Shown piece after piece: positions 18,924-27,674 of a stretch of 37,931 nucleotides of DNA (positions are counted from its first letter, which is position 1; the number at the start of each line of letters is the position of its first letter). A program made the translations under genes and the position numbers. Source of the DNA: an uncultured beta proteobacterium (GTDB taxonomy: Bacteria; Pseudomonadota; Gammaproteobacteria; Burkholderiales; Burkholderiaceae); assembly GCA_903846025.1 (NCBI GenBank), contig CAIMZP010000111.1:1-37931 (forward strand), written 5' to 3'. The notes below the pieces were generated by a model, which did not search any database, was not told the origin of the DNA, and saw only the letters and a list, made by a program, of their open reading frames with translations.

Positions 18924-18952
18924 ATCCTAGGCTTCTAAATTTCAATCGTCAA
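18924..18952 (-). promoter_or_regulatory. Sigma-70 promoter for the candidate small RNA
   Basis: On the minus strand TTGACG (18952-18947) and TAGGAT (18929-18924) are separated by exactly 17 bp. The hexamers match the consensus at 5/6 and 4/6 positions. Predicted start near 18917. Confidence 0.65.
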
Positions 18953-19012
18953 GCAATCACCACTAAAAAAATAAAATAAATTTTAGATGGCGGACTCGAT
19001 ATTTCTTGAAGA

Positions 19013-19285
19013 TTATTCAGTAGGCGGGACATAGCCTTGCGCCATATCGGCTCCACCTTCAAAGAAATACTTCTCTACTTGTTTTAAGAGGTATTGGCGT
19101 GCACGTGGATCTGCCATATTGAGGCGGTTTTCATTAATTAACATAGTTTGTTGTTTTAGCCAGCTTGCCCAGGCTTCTTTGGATACTTGATTCCAAATCT
19201 TCTTCCCTAATTCGCCTGGGAGTGGGGCAAAGTCCATGCCTTCAGCTTCTTTATTGAGTTTGATACATTGAACCATGCGTGCCAT
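19013..19285 (-). CDS. yggX: YggX-type Fe(2+)/iron-sulfur trafficking protein
   Basis: Small cytoplasmic protein linked to iron-sulfur cluster protection and oxidative-stress resistance in enterobacteria. The 90 residues match the E. coli length (91) and pattern: [20 protein letters not shown] with the conserved Cys7, [30 protein letters not shown], and the ending [16 protein letters not shown]. It lies 47 bp downstream of argA on the same strand, probably one transcript. The candidate small RNA begins about 95 bp beyond its stop. No unusual feature in the protein. Confidence 0.95.
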   Translation of the reverse strand: MARMVQCIKLNKEAEGMDFAPLPGELGKKIWNQVSKEAWASWLKQQTMLINENRLNMADPRARQYLLKQVEKYFFEGGADMAQGYVPPTE

Positions 19286-19332
19286 CTGTAATGCCTTTCA
19301 AAATACGTTTCGTATTATTTTCTTTAAAATTT

Positions 19333-20697
19333 CTATAAGTCTTTGGTTAGGACCATTGACTTGCGATCCCAGTTGTAGATTTGCTTTCTTTCTTCAGGTA
19401 AATCGTCTACTGTAGCGCGCTTAAAGCCACGTTTTAGAAACCAATGCTCCGTTCTAGTCGTAAGAACAAATAGCTTCTTAATGCCTTCCTGCTTGGCTCT
19501 CATTTCGATGCGCTTGAGTAGACGCTCTCCATCACCAGATCCTTGAACGTCTGCATCCACAGCCAAGCAGGCAAGCTCCCCAACGCCATTGGGAAATGGA
19601 AATAGGGCAGCGCAGCCAAACAAGACCCTGTCATGCTCGATTACTGAGAAACGTTGAATATCGCGCTCAATAACATCCTGTCCACGAGCGGCTAGGATGC
19701 CCTCATCTTCCAGTGGGCTAGTAAGTTGCAAAATGCCGCCTACATCATCCTGATTGGCTTCACGTAGATTTTCAATGTCAGATGAGGCCAGCATCATGCC
19801 AATGCCATCATGGGTAAAAAGCTCTTCCAGCAGGGCGCCATCCTGATTGGCTGGTAAAAAGTGCACCCTACTAACTCCAGCTCTGACGGCCTTTCCGGAA
19901 ATATTAAGCAAGTTCTTCATACCAATATCTAACTCTTGATGATCCTTGATGTATTGCTGCAACTGCGGCATAGACATTTCCGTAATGAAATCCCCGTCGG
20001 CATCTTTTAATCCGGTGTAGGGACTTAAGAAAATTAGCTTATCTGCTTTGAGTGCAGCAGCAGTGAAGGCGGCGACATCTTCGTAGGCAAGGTTAAAAGC
20101 TTGTCCAGTAGGGGAGAAGCCTAACGGAGAAAGTAGAACAATTTTGTTGCTATCTAATGAGAGTTTGATTGAGGTCGAGTCAATCTTACGGACGAGTCCT
20201 GTGTGAATATAGTCAACCCCTTCAACAACTCCGACTGGCATAGCTGTAATAAAGTTCCCCGATATCACTGAGATGCGTGAGCCTGCCATAGGCGTGTTTG
20301 GCAGACCACGACTAAATGCGGCCTCTATATCAAGACGCAACTCACCAGCAGCTTCTTTAACGCATTCCAAAGCAGCTGCATCGGTAATTCGATAGCTGTT
20401 GACTGAATTTTTGCCAAATTGACTTTGAATATTACGCAACATAAGTTGCTCTTCGATTTGAGGGCGAATGCCGTGCACCAGAACGATTCGCATTCCCATG
20501 GCATGAAGCATGGCAATATCCTCAATCAGATTTTCGAGACCGATTTCTTGGGCTAACTCCCCTGCAAAGGCAATAACGAAGGTCTTTTCTCGAAAGCTAT
20601 GTATGTAGGGCGCAACATCACGCAACCAACCTACAAAAGGAAAATTAGGGCTTGATTCTTCGGCATTTAATCCGATGTTTGGTGCATTTGTTGGCAT
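19333..20697 (-). CDS. argA: N-acetylglutamate synthase (amino-acid kinase plus GNAT type)
   Basis: Catalyses the first step of arginine synthesis, acetylating glutamate with acetyl-CoA. The 454 residues combine an N-terminal amino-acid-kinase-like domain (about 25-290; KTFVIAFAGELA, IVLVHGIRPQIEEQL, PMAGSRISVISGNFITAMPV, which usually binds the feedback inhibitor arginine) with a C-terminal GNAT acetyltransferase domain. The latter shows GELACLAVDADVQGSGDGER, where QGSGDG is the acetyl-CoA loop, and KLFVLTTRTEHWFLKRGFKR. Length and order match E. coli ArgA. Its start lies only 17 bp from the start of divergent hrpA, so the two promoters must lie within each other's coding sequence or overlap. 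yggX follows downstream. Confidence 0.95.
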   Translation of the reverse strand: MPTNAPNIGLNAEESSPNFPFVGWLRDVAPYIHSFREKTFVIAFAGELAQEIGLENLIEDIAMLHAMGMRIVLVHGIRPQIEEQLMLRNIQSQFGKNSVNSYRITDAAALECVKEAAGELRLDIEAAFSRGLPNTPMAGSRISVISGNFITAMPVGVVEGVDYIHTGLVRKIDSTSIKLSLDSNKIVLLSPLGFSPTGQAFNLAYEDVAAFTAAALKADKLIFLSPYTGLKDADGDFITEMSMPQLQQYIKDHQELDIGMKNLLNISGKAVRAGVSRVHFLPANQDGALLEELFTHDGIGMMLASSDIENLREANQDDVGGILQLTSPLEDEGILAARGQDVIERDIQRFSVIEHDRVLFGCAALFPFPNGVGELACLAVDADVQGSGDGERLLKRIEMRAKQEGIKKLFVLTTRTEHWFLKRGFKRATVDDLPEERKQIYNWDRKSMVLTKDL

Positions 20698-20714
20698 AGT
20701 GAGAAAATTATAGG

Positions 20715-23700
20715 GTGCATGAGCCTATAAACCAACAAAAACCCAAAGCAGAGCCTGTAGCTGTGCCTGCTTCCAACACTGGACGCAAGCTCGAAATCCA
20801 TTTTCCGGAAGAGTTGCCCGTTTCAGGACAGCGCCAAGTCATTAAAGATGCTTTGCAATCTCATCAAGTAGTCATCGTGTGTGGTGAGACGGGCTCAGGT
20901 AAGACGACGCAGTTACCAAAGATCTGTTTAGATCTCGGTAGAGGCACCATTAACGGCGGCAAACTCATTGGGCATACTCAGCCCCGCCGTATCGCAGCGA
21001 CCGCAACAGCGAAGCGCATTGCCCAAGAGCTGGGGACGGTTATTGGTCAAGATGTTGGCTATCAAGTCCGTTTTACAGATAAAACTAGCCCAAGCACTTC
21101 AATTAAGTTAATGACGGATGGTATTTTGCTCGCAGAGACTCAACGCGACCCCCAGTTGCGAGCCTACGACACATTAATCATCGATGAGGCTCACGAACGT
21201 AGCCTGAACATTGATTTTCTCCTAGGCTACTTAAGGCAGCTGCTGCCTAAACGACCAGATCTAAAGCTCATCATCACCTCTGCAACAATAGACGCTCGGC
21301 GCTTTTCTGAACATTTTTCGATTGGCGGAAAGCTTGCCCCAGTAATCGAGGTCAGCGGCCGCCTCTTTCCAGTTGAGCAGCGCTATGAGCCGTTAGAGCA
21401 AGATACAAAGCCCGACGGCAAGAAGGAAGCAAAGGGCGCAAAAGAAATTCCGGATGCTGTTGTTGAGGCGATCTCCAATGTATGGCGCGAAGGAGCTAGT
21501 GGCGCAGGAGATGTATTAGTTTTTTTACCAGGCGAGCGGGAGATTCGGGATTGTGCCGAAGCGCTTCGTAAAGACCATGTTCTGCAACAGCGCTTTCATC
21601 CGGAGATTTTGAGCCTCTTTGCGCGTCAGTCTGTGGCTGAGCAAGAGCGAGTATTTAATCCAGGCAATGGACGCCGCATCATTCTGACGACAAACGTTGC
21701 GGAAACCTCATTAACTGTGCCGAATATCCGTTATGTCATTGATAGTGGTCTAGCGCGGATAAAGCGTTACTCCTATCGAAATAAAGTCGAGCAATTGCAA
21801 ATCGAGCCTATATCTCAGGCTGCGGCCAATCAAAGGGCTGGGCGTTGCGGACGTGTATCTGATGGTATTTGCATACGCCTGTACAGCGAGCAAGACTACC
21901 AGTCGAGATCCAAGTTTACCGACCCAGAGATTTTGCGTAGCTCCCTCGCAGCAGTGTTGTTGCGGATGACTTACTTACGCCTTCCAAAAATTCAGAACTT
22001 TCCATTCATTGATAAACCGCTGGGTCGAGCAATCACTGATGGCGTTCAGCTATTAGATGAGTTGGGCGCAATTACTTATGAAGAAAATACTGACGGCGTT
22101 AATCAGGATATGGCTAGCAGTTTTAAACTCACGCCTACTGGCAAGCAATTAGCCGATCTCCCTCTTGACCCTCGTATTGGTCGTATGTTACTTGCAGCAA
22201 AAGAGCAAAATGCCCTTCGTGAGGTAACAATTATTGCGTCCGCTCTAGCGACGCAGGATCCACGAGAACGGCCCATGGATCAAGCGGCGGCGGCTGATCA
22301 AGCGCACTTGCAATTTGCCGATGAGCGTTCTGAGTTTTTAAGTTTTGTAAAGCTTTGGGATTGGTACCATGATGCCTTGCAGCATAAACACAGTAATCGG
22401 AAATTAGAAAATCTTTGCCGGAGCAAGTTTTTATCACCCAGACGTTTGCGTGAGTGGCGCGATGTACATGGTCAGCTACATACGATGCTTGGCGAAAAGG
22501 GTTGGCAAGAGAATGCTTCCCCTGCAACATATGAGCAAGTGCACTTATCACTTCTAACAGGTCTTTTGGGTTACATAGCAAAAAAAGAAGAGGATGAAAA
22601 ATCCCAAGAGCGTGGAAGTAAGACAGGTGGTTATATCGGTGCAAGGGGTATTCGCCCTTTTATCTGGCCAGGGTCAACTATTGGTAAAAAAGCTGGCGCA
22701 TGGATTTTGGCTGGTGAGCTACAAGAAACCAATCGAATGTATGCGCGCACGATCGCTAAAATAGAGCCTCAATGGGTGGAGCAGGTAGCTGCACATCGCC
22801 TTATTACATCCTTAAGTGATCCATTTTGGGATAGCCGCCAAGGTGAGGTGATGGCCTTTGAGCGGGGAACACTTTATGGATTACCCATTTATCACGGACG
22901 ACGAGTCCGATATGAGTCACACGATCCTGTGGAAGCTCGAGAATTATTTATACGTCAAGCGCTAGTGCAGGAGGAAATGTTTGGTCGGATGGATACTCCA
23001 GCGTTAATGCGAGAAACCGAAGCCGATGCAAGAAAAAAATATCCTGATTGTTTTGGATTTTTTTGGCATAACCGCCGTTTGATTAAAGAGATTGAAGCGC
23101 TTGAGCACCGCTCACGCCGTCCCGATGTTTTAGTTGATGATGATTTGTTGTTTGCTTTTTATGACTCTCGCCTTCCAAAAGAGGTCTTGAGCAGAGAGAG
23201 CATGAAAGCTTGGCTCAAAGGGAATCTTGGAGATATTGATAGCGCGGATAGCCAACTCCGCCTTGCTAAAGCGGATTTGATGCGTCATGAGGCAGCGGGC
23301 ATTACAGTTGATCGCTACCCTAAAAGGATGATGGTGGGTGGCACCGAGCTTGGCTTAATGTATCACTTTGAGCCTGGAAGCCCTAAAGATGGCGTTACCT
23401 TGATAGTGCCCCTCACGCTATTAAATCAAGTTGATGGACGTCGTTGTGAATGGCTTGTGCCTGGGATGTGCGAAGAAAAAACATTATTACTGCTTAAATC
23501 ATTGCCACAAAAGTTACGCCGCCATTGCATTCCCCTGCCGGATTATGCAAAGTCTTTTATGGAGCGTGCACTCGAGGGTAATCAATTTGGCGTGGGTGAT
23601 TATCTCGATTGCTTGATAGTGGATATACGGAAAGAGCGTGGCCTAGAAATTAAGCGAACAGATTTTAGGCTCGAGTCTTTGCCGGCGCACTCTTTTATGA

Positions 23701-24773
23701 ACTTTCGTTTAATTGATGAGCATGGCCGCCAATTGGACGTAGAGCGTAATCTTGCCCGCTTAAGAGCGGAATATGGTGAGACTGCTCGCACCGCATTTCA
23801 AGCTGTTGCACAAGAAATTGTTCAAGCTGATTTAGTGGAAATGTCTTCAGGCTCAAAAATAATAAAAACAAGCTCGAATAAACCATCAGCTGCTCGCATA
23901 CTAGAGCAAAGTAGCTACAGCACCTGGGAATTTGGTGAGTTAGCCGAAACCTTAGAGATTCAAAAAGGCAATCAAACCTTGTACGGCTATCCCGCCTTAG
24001 TTGATCGGGGGGAGTCTTGTGACCTAGAGGTATTCGATGATCTGATGGATGCTAGAAAATATCACTGGCAAGGTTTACGTCGCCTCTTTTCCCTGTCAAG
24101 CAAGGACACCCTCAAGTCTTTACAAAAACAACTGCCTGGAATTCGGGAATTGGGCTTACTTTATATCAACGTGGGTTCAGTTGATAACTTAGTAGAGCAA
24201 ATTTTGAATTTGGCTTTAGAGCGTGCCTTTATGAATGACACCTTACCAGTCAATGCAGAGCAATTTGCTGAGCGTTTACAGGCTGGAAAACCACGCTTGG
24301 CTTTAATTGCTCAAGAAATTGCAAGACATACGTTAGCCGCTTTGCAATCGTATGCTGATTTACAGAAAAAATTAGCCCAAGCAAAGGCGGCCTCTTTAAG
24401 TGCGCATGCCGATATCCAGACTCAACTACAAGGGCTTATTTTTCCTAAATTTGTGTCAGATACTCCCTATGCCCAGCTGGTACATTTTCCAAGATATCTC
24501 AAGGCCATTGCCCTCCGGATAGAAAAATTACGATCTAATCCAAGTAGGGATTCACAGTGTCAAAAAGATTGGGAATCCGTTGCCCGTCCTTGGCAAAAGC
24601 TGGTTCAGGGCAATAAGGGGTCAGCCTCATATGCGCTGAATGAAGATCAGGCTTTGCAGGATTTTAGATGGCAACTAGAAGAGTTGAGGGTAGCGTTATA
24701 TGCCCAAGAGCTTAAAACCCCAACCCCTATGTCCCTAAAGCGTCTTGAAAAGATCTTATCAAGCTTGCGCTAA
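20715..24773 (+). CDS. hrpA: ATP-dependent DEAH-box RNA helicase HrpA
   Basis: Large DEAH-box helicase of 1352 residues; E. coli HrpA (1300) acts on RNA and stalled ribosomes. It shows Walker A GETGSGKTTQ (residues 57-65), motif Ia TQPRRIAATATAKRIA, motif II DEAH (157-160), motif III TSAT, LVFLPGEREIRD, TTNVAETSLTVP and motif VI QRAGRCGR. After these come the helicase-associated and OB-fold domains and a long C-terminal DUF3418 region (about 750-1340) typical of HrpA. The start is GTG 20715 with poor spacing to any ribosome binding site; another GTG at 20763 is possible and would cost 16 poorly conserved residues. It is transcribed away from argA. The next gene begins 60 bp downstream. Confidence 0.95.
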   Translation: MHEPINQQKPKAEPVAVPASNTGRKLEIHFPEELPVSGQRQVIKDALQSHQVVIVCGETGSGKTTQLPKICLDLGRGTINGGKLIGHTQPRRIAATATAKRIAQELGTVIGQDVGYQVRFTDKTSPSTSIKLMTDGILLAETQRDPQLRAYDTLIIDEAHERSLNIDFLLGYLRQLLPKRPDLKLIITSATIDARRFSEHFSIGGKLAPVIEVSGRLFPVEQRYEPLEQDTKPDGKKEAKGAKEIPDAVVEAISNVWREGASGAGDVLVFLPGEREIRDCAEALRKDHVLQQRFHPEILSLFARQSVAEQERVFNPGNGRRIILTTNVAETSLTVPNIRYVIDSGLARIKRYSYRNKVEQLQIEPISQAAANQRAGRCGRVSDGICIRLYSEQDYQSRSKFTDPEILRSSLAAVLLRMTYLRLPKIQNFPFIDKPLGRAITDGVQLLDELGAITYEENTDGVNQDMASSFKLTPTGKQLADLPLDPRIGRMLLAAKEQNALREVTIIASALATQDPRERPMDQAAAADQAHLQFADERSEFLSFVKLWDWYHDALQHKHSNRKLENLCRSKFLSPRRLREWRDVHGQLHTMLGEKGWQENASPATYEQVHLSLLTGLLGYIAKKEEDEKSQERGSKTGGYIGARGIRPFIWPGSTIGKKAGAWILAGELQETNRMYARTIAKIEPQWVEQVAAHRLITSLSDPFWDSRQGEVMAFERGTLYGLPIYHGRRVRYESHDPVEARELFIRQALVQEEMFGRMDTPALMRETEADARKKYPDCFGFFWHNRRLIKEIEALEHRSRRPDVLVDDDLLFAFYDSRLPKEVLSRESMKAWLKGNLGDIDSADSQLRLAKADLMRHEAAGITVDRYPKRMMVGGTELGLMYHFEPGSPKDGVTLIVPLTLLNQVDGRRCEWLVPGMCEEKTLLLLKSLPQKLRRHCIPLPDYAKSFMERALEGNQFGVGDYLDCLIVDIRKERGLEIKRTDFRLESLPAHSFMNFRLIDEHGRQLDVERNLARLRAEYGETARTAFQAVAQEIVQADLVEMSSGSKIIKTSSNKPSAARILEQSSYSTWEFGELAETLEIQKGNQTLYGYPALVDRGESCDLEVFDDLMDARKYHWQGLRRLFSLSSKDTLKSLQKQLPGIRELGLLYINVGSVDNLVEQILNLALERAFMNDTLPVNAEQFAERLQAGKPRLALIAQEIARHTLAALQSYADLQKKLAQAKAASLSAHADIQTQLQGLIFPKFVSDTPYAQLVHFPRYLKAIALRIEKLRSNPSRDSQCQKDWESVARPWQKLVQGNKGSASYALNEDQALQDFRWQLEELRVALYAQELKTPTPMSLKRLEKILSSLR

Positions 24774-24820
24774 ATCAAATATGAACTTCTGAAGGGCCGT
24801 AAAGTACCTCGTAAATTGCT

Positions 24821-24826
24821 TACAAT
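24821..24826 (+). promoter_or_regulatory. -10 box immediately before the beta-propeller gene
   Basis: TACAAT (5/6 to consensus) ends 7 bp before the ATG at 24834. Transcription would start at or next to the ATG, giving a nearly leaderless mRNA. No good -35 is visible at 17 bp. Confidence 0.45.
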
Positions 24827-24833
24827 ATAGGCT

Positions 24834-25868
24834 ATGCATACATCTATCACCAATCAAAAATTTACTAGGGTAAAAATCCCAACCTTTTTATTCTTAGGGG
24901 TTTTTAGTCTTTTGGCTTTTGCGCAGACATCGGCCACCACGTCAGCCGATCCGAAGTCTCAACCTAAGCTTGCGATTGTTCTAAATTCTGGCGAGGCAAC
25001 GGTAAGTTTGATAGATATGCCATCGCGTCAAGTAATTAAGACTGTTTCTGTAGGCAAGGAACCGCATCACCTAATGATGTCCCCAGATCAAAAGACTCTG
25101 CTCATCGCTAATGCTGCAGGGAATGATGTTGTGTTGATGAACCCCGCAAGCGGAGAGTTAACAGGTGAAATTCCCAATATCATTGATCCATACCAAATCG
25201 GTTATTCGCCAAATCGTAAATGGTTCATTGCCAATGGCAATCGGTTGGACCGTGTAGATATTTACGCCGCTCAAGGTACAGAACTTAAGTTAGCCAAATC
25301 CATTAAGCTGGGCAAGACACCAAGTCATATCGCCTTTACTTCAGATAGTAAAATCGCTTTCATCACATTGCAAGATTCTAGTCAATTGGCAGCCATTGAT
25401 CTTGAGACGCAAACTGTTCTGTGGATAATGCCTACAGGCAAAGTACCAGCAGGAGTGTGGATGACACCAGGTGATCAATACCTCTTAATTGGTATAACTG
25501 GCGAAGATAACGTTCAGGTAATTGACTGGAAAAATCGTAAAGAAGTAAAACGTATCCATACAGGCAAGGGGGCACATAATTTCCGACCCCTAGGAGATAA
25601 AAAACATATTTTCTTAAGCAACCGCATAGCATCTACGATCAGCCTAATTGATATGCAAACTTTAGAAAAGGTGGGAGAAATAACCGGCCTACCATCGGGT
25701 CCTGATGATATGGAAATTACGCCGGATGGGAAAACTATGTGGGTGACATTTCGTTTTTCTAAAAAGGTTGGGGTGATTGATATTCCCTCGATGAAGCTCA
25801 TAGCAATTATCCCGGTTGGAAAATCTCCCCATGGCATTTTCTTTTACCCACGCGCTGCTTGGGAATAA
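24834..25868 (+). CDS. Exported YVTN-type beta-propeller protein
   Basis: A 344-residue protein with an N-terminal signal peptide: basic HTSITNQKFTRVKIP, hydrophobic TFLFLGVFSLLAFA, likely cleaved after AFAQT or nearby, so it should act in the periplasm. The mature part has about seven repeats of the YVTN/lactonase-like propeller. Examples are ATVSLIDMPSRQVIKTVSVG, KEPHHLMMSPDQKTLLIANA, GKTPSHIAFTSDSKIAFITL and GPDDMEITPDGKTMWVTFRF. The last repeat is GVIDIPSMKLIAIIPVGKSP. No catalytic motif is evident, and the substrate is unknown. A -10-like box sits 7 bp before the ATG and no ribosome binding site is seen. The deacetylase gene starts 9 bp after its stop, so the two are almost certainly co-transcribed. 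Confidence 0.88.
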   Translation: MHTSITNQKFTRVKIPTFLFLGVFSLLAFAQTSATTSADPKSQPKLAIVLNSGEATVSLIDMPSRQVIKTVSVGKEPHHLMMSPDQKTLLIANAAGNDVVLMNPASGELTGEIPNIIDPYQIGYSPNRKWFIANGNRLDRVDIYAAQGTELKLAKSIKLGKTPSHIAFTSDSKIAFITLQDSSQLAAIDLETQTVLWIMPTGKVPAGVWMTPGDQYLLIGITGEDNVQVIDWKNRKEVKRIHTGKGAHNFRPLGDKKHIFLSNRIASTISLIDMQTLEKVGEITGLPSGPDDMEITPDGKTMWVTFRFSKKVGVIDIPSMKLIAIIPVGKSPHGIFFYPRAAWE

Positions 25869-25877
25869 GAGGGCTGC

Positions 25878-26648
25878 ATGAGTATTCGGCGCAGGTTTTC
25901 TCGAATTATCGTTACTGTATTTGTTTTGACTTCCGCTGTTAATGCGTATGCACTGGATGGCGTCTGCAAGAAAACTGTTTACCTTAGTTTTGATACTGGC
26001 AATATGTCTGTAGCTCAAAATGTTGCTGATATTTTAAATAGACAAAATGTCAAGGCTACCTTTTTTTTGGCGAATGAGAAAACTAGTCGAGGTGATTTCT
26101 CATTGGATGATTCTTGGAAGGTCTATTGGCAAGACCGCTTACGTGAAGGTCATCACTTTGGTAGCCATACATATGATCATGTTTACTTTGTTAAGGATGG
26201 ACCTAGTGGCGAGGTCTTTGAGAAGCCTCAATTTGGCCCTAAGGCGGGAGTAACCATCCTTTATAACGAGGCAGCTATGTGCCGTGCAATCCGCAAGGTG
26301 GATGATCGATTTAAGGAGTTAACGGGTTCTTCCATTCAAAAGATATGGCGTGCTCCCGGAGGCAAAACTTCACCACGTTTAATTAAAATGGGGGAGGCTT
26401 GTGGATTTAAGCATATTGGCTGGAATCCTGCTGGATTTTTAGGGGACGAACTTAGTTCGCAGACTCACCCAAATCCAGTTTTATTGGAGCAAGCCAGCAT
26501 TAATTTACAAGATGGCGACATTGCTATGGCGCATTTAGGCATCTGGTCACGTAAGGACCCCTGGGCACCAGCAGTCCTTGAGCAGTTAATTGTTAACCTC
26601 AAAGGTCGTGGATTCTGCTTTGGTACATTACCCAAGCAAGATAAATAA
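25878..26648 (+). CDS. Exported NodB-type polysaccharide deacetylase with variant metal site
   Basis: A 256-residue CE4/NodB-fold protein with a signal peptide (RRRFSRIIVTVFVLTSAVNA, cleavage near YALDG). Visible motifs are LSFDTGN (motif 1), HTYDH with His97 and His101 as metal ligands (motif 2), WRAPGGK (motif 3), IGWNPAGFLGDE (motif 4 region) and IAMAHLGIW (motif 5, catalytic-type His). In the canonical TFDDG the second Asp binds the metal; here it is Thr40, while the first Asp39, the catalytic base in the family, is kept. The enzyme may still bind metal with altered geometry, or act on an unusual substrate. The AAGAGGG sequence before the ATG is a good ribosome binding site. It is second in the membrane/envelope operon; substrate unknown. 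Confidence 0.88.
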   Translation: MSIRRRFSRIIVTVFVLTSAVNAYALDGVCKKTVYLSFDTGNMSVAQNVADILNRQNVKATFFLANEKTSRGDFSLDDSWKVYWQDRLREGHHFGSHTYDHVYFVKDGPSGEVFEKPQFGPKAGVTILYNEAAMCRAIRKVDDRFKELTGSSIQKIWRAPGGKTSPRLIKMGEACGFKHIGWNPAGFLGDELSSQTHPNPVLLEQASINLQDGDIAMAHLGIWSRKDPWAPAVLEQLIVNLKGRGFCFGTLPKQDK

Positions 26649-26661
26649 GTCACAATAAACC

Positions 26662-27642
26662 ATGTTTCTGAACGCCATCCTTTCGCTTATATCCGACGCT
26701 TATGCCAGTGCTCAGGAATTTTTATTTGCCAATATTGCAGCCCCCATCCTGTATCAGCTTAATTTGATGGGATGGGCCGAGGATGTGTTTGATGGCCTTG
26801 ATTGGTTTTTGTTTGGCTGTGTACAAGTTACCCTCATTATTGTTGTACTTAGAACCTGGGAGCGTTTTACTCCAGCAGAGCCTCAAGTGCGATTTGCGAA
26901 ATCGAGTTGGGCTGATGTTTTTTACACTTTATTTCATCGTTTGGGTATTTTTCATGGACTGATTTTTATCACCTTGTCGGGATTTTTCTTTCAGCTTGAT
27001 TCTGTGCTACATGACTTTCGTTTTGTCCGGCTCAATGTGGAGTCTTGGTGGCCACCATTTACAACAATTCCACTAGTAAGTTTTTTTATTTACTTTGTGA
27101 TGCTCGATTTAGTGGAGTATGTATATCACCGAGCTTCACACAGTTTTAATTGGTGGTGGCAATTACACGCCTTACATCATAGCCAAACGGTAATGACAGC
27201 CTGGTCAGATAATCGTAATCACATTCTTGATGACATTATGCGTGCTCTTGTTTTCGCATTTTTTGCGCTGCTATTTGGCGTGTCACCAGGGCAATTCATT
27301 TGGTTAGTGGTAATGGGTCAATTTATACAAAGCTGGCAACATGCGAATATCAAAGTAGGTTTGGGACCATTTAAATATTTTGTTGTTTCGCCGATGTATC
27401 ACCGTATGCACCATGCGGTAGGTTATGGCCACGAGGCAAATGGTAAGCCGGGAGTATTGGGAGGGTGCAACTTTGGAATTTTATTTCCTTGGTGGGATAT
27501 GTTATTTAAAACAGCCATCTTTCCAAAAAAGATCTATCCAACTGGCGTGAGGAATTTACAGGTATCTCACAGCATTGTCGCGCAGCAGTGGCAAGGCTTA
27601 TGTCGTGCCTTCCATGAATTGTTTCGTATTAAAAAATCCTGA
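26662..27642 (+). CDS. Sterol desaturase / fatty acid hydroxylase family membrane protein
   Basis: A 326-residue integral membrane protein with the histidine clusters of the di-iron fatty-acid-hydroxylase superfamily. These are HRASH (156-160, HxxxH), HALHH (169-173, HxxHH) and HRMHH (247-251, HxxHH); NHILDD lies between the last two. Hydrophobic helices flank them: about 50-66 (FGCVQVTLIIVVL), about 94-112 (GLIFITLSGFFFQL), about 135-155 (LVSFFIYFVMLDLVEYVY) and about 194-216. The active site faces the cytoplasm in relatives and hydroxylates or desaturates lipid substrates; the substrate here cannot be read from the sequence. It follows the deacetylase by 13 bp without a clear ribosome binding site. 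The family is secure, the function not. Confidence 0.9.
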   Translation: MFLNAILSLISDAYASAQEFLFANIAAPILYQLNLMGWAEDVFDGLDWFLFGCVQVTLIIVVLRTWERFTPAEPQVRFAKSSWADVFYTLFHRLGIFHGLIFITLSGFFFQLDSVLHDFRFVRLNVESWWPPFTTIPLVSFFIYFVMLDLVEYVYHRASHSFNWWWQLHALHHSQTVMTAWSDNRNHILDDIMRALVFAFFALLFGVSPGQFIWLVVMGQFIQSWQHANIKVGLGPFKYFVVSPMYHRMHHAVGYGHEANGKPGVLGGCNFGILFPWWDMLFKTAIFPKKIYPTGVRNLQVSHSIVAQQWQGLCRAFHELFRIKKS

Positions 27643-27674
27643 GTTGTACGTAAACCGTAATTAATAGGAGATTT

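Noticed and set aside
18830-18925. 31-codon minus-strand frame (MKVWVCRYGALPHW...) with a short hydrophobic end
   Set aside because: Its ATG lies inside the -10 box of the predicted promoter, upstream of the likely transcript start, and it has no good ribosome binding site. It is more likely part of the candidate small RNA locus than a protein gene.
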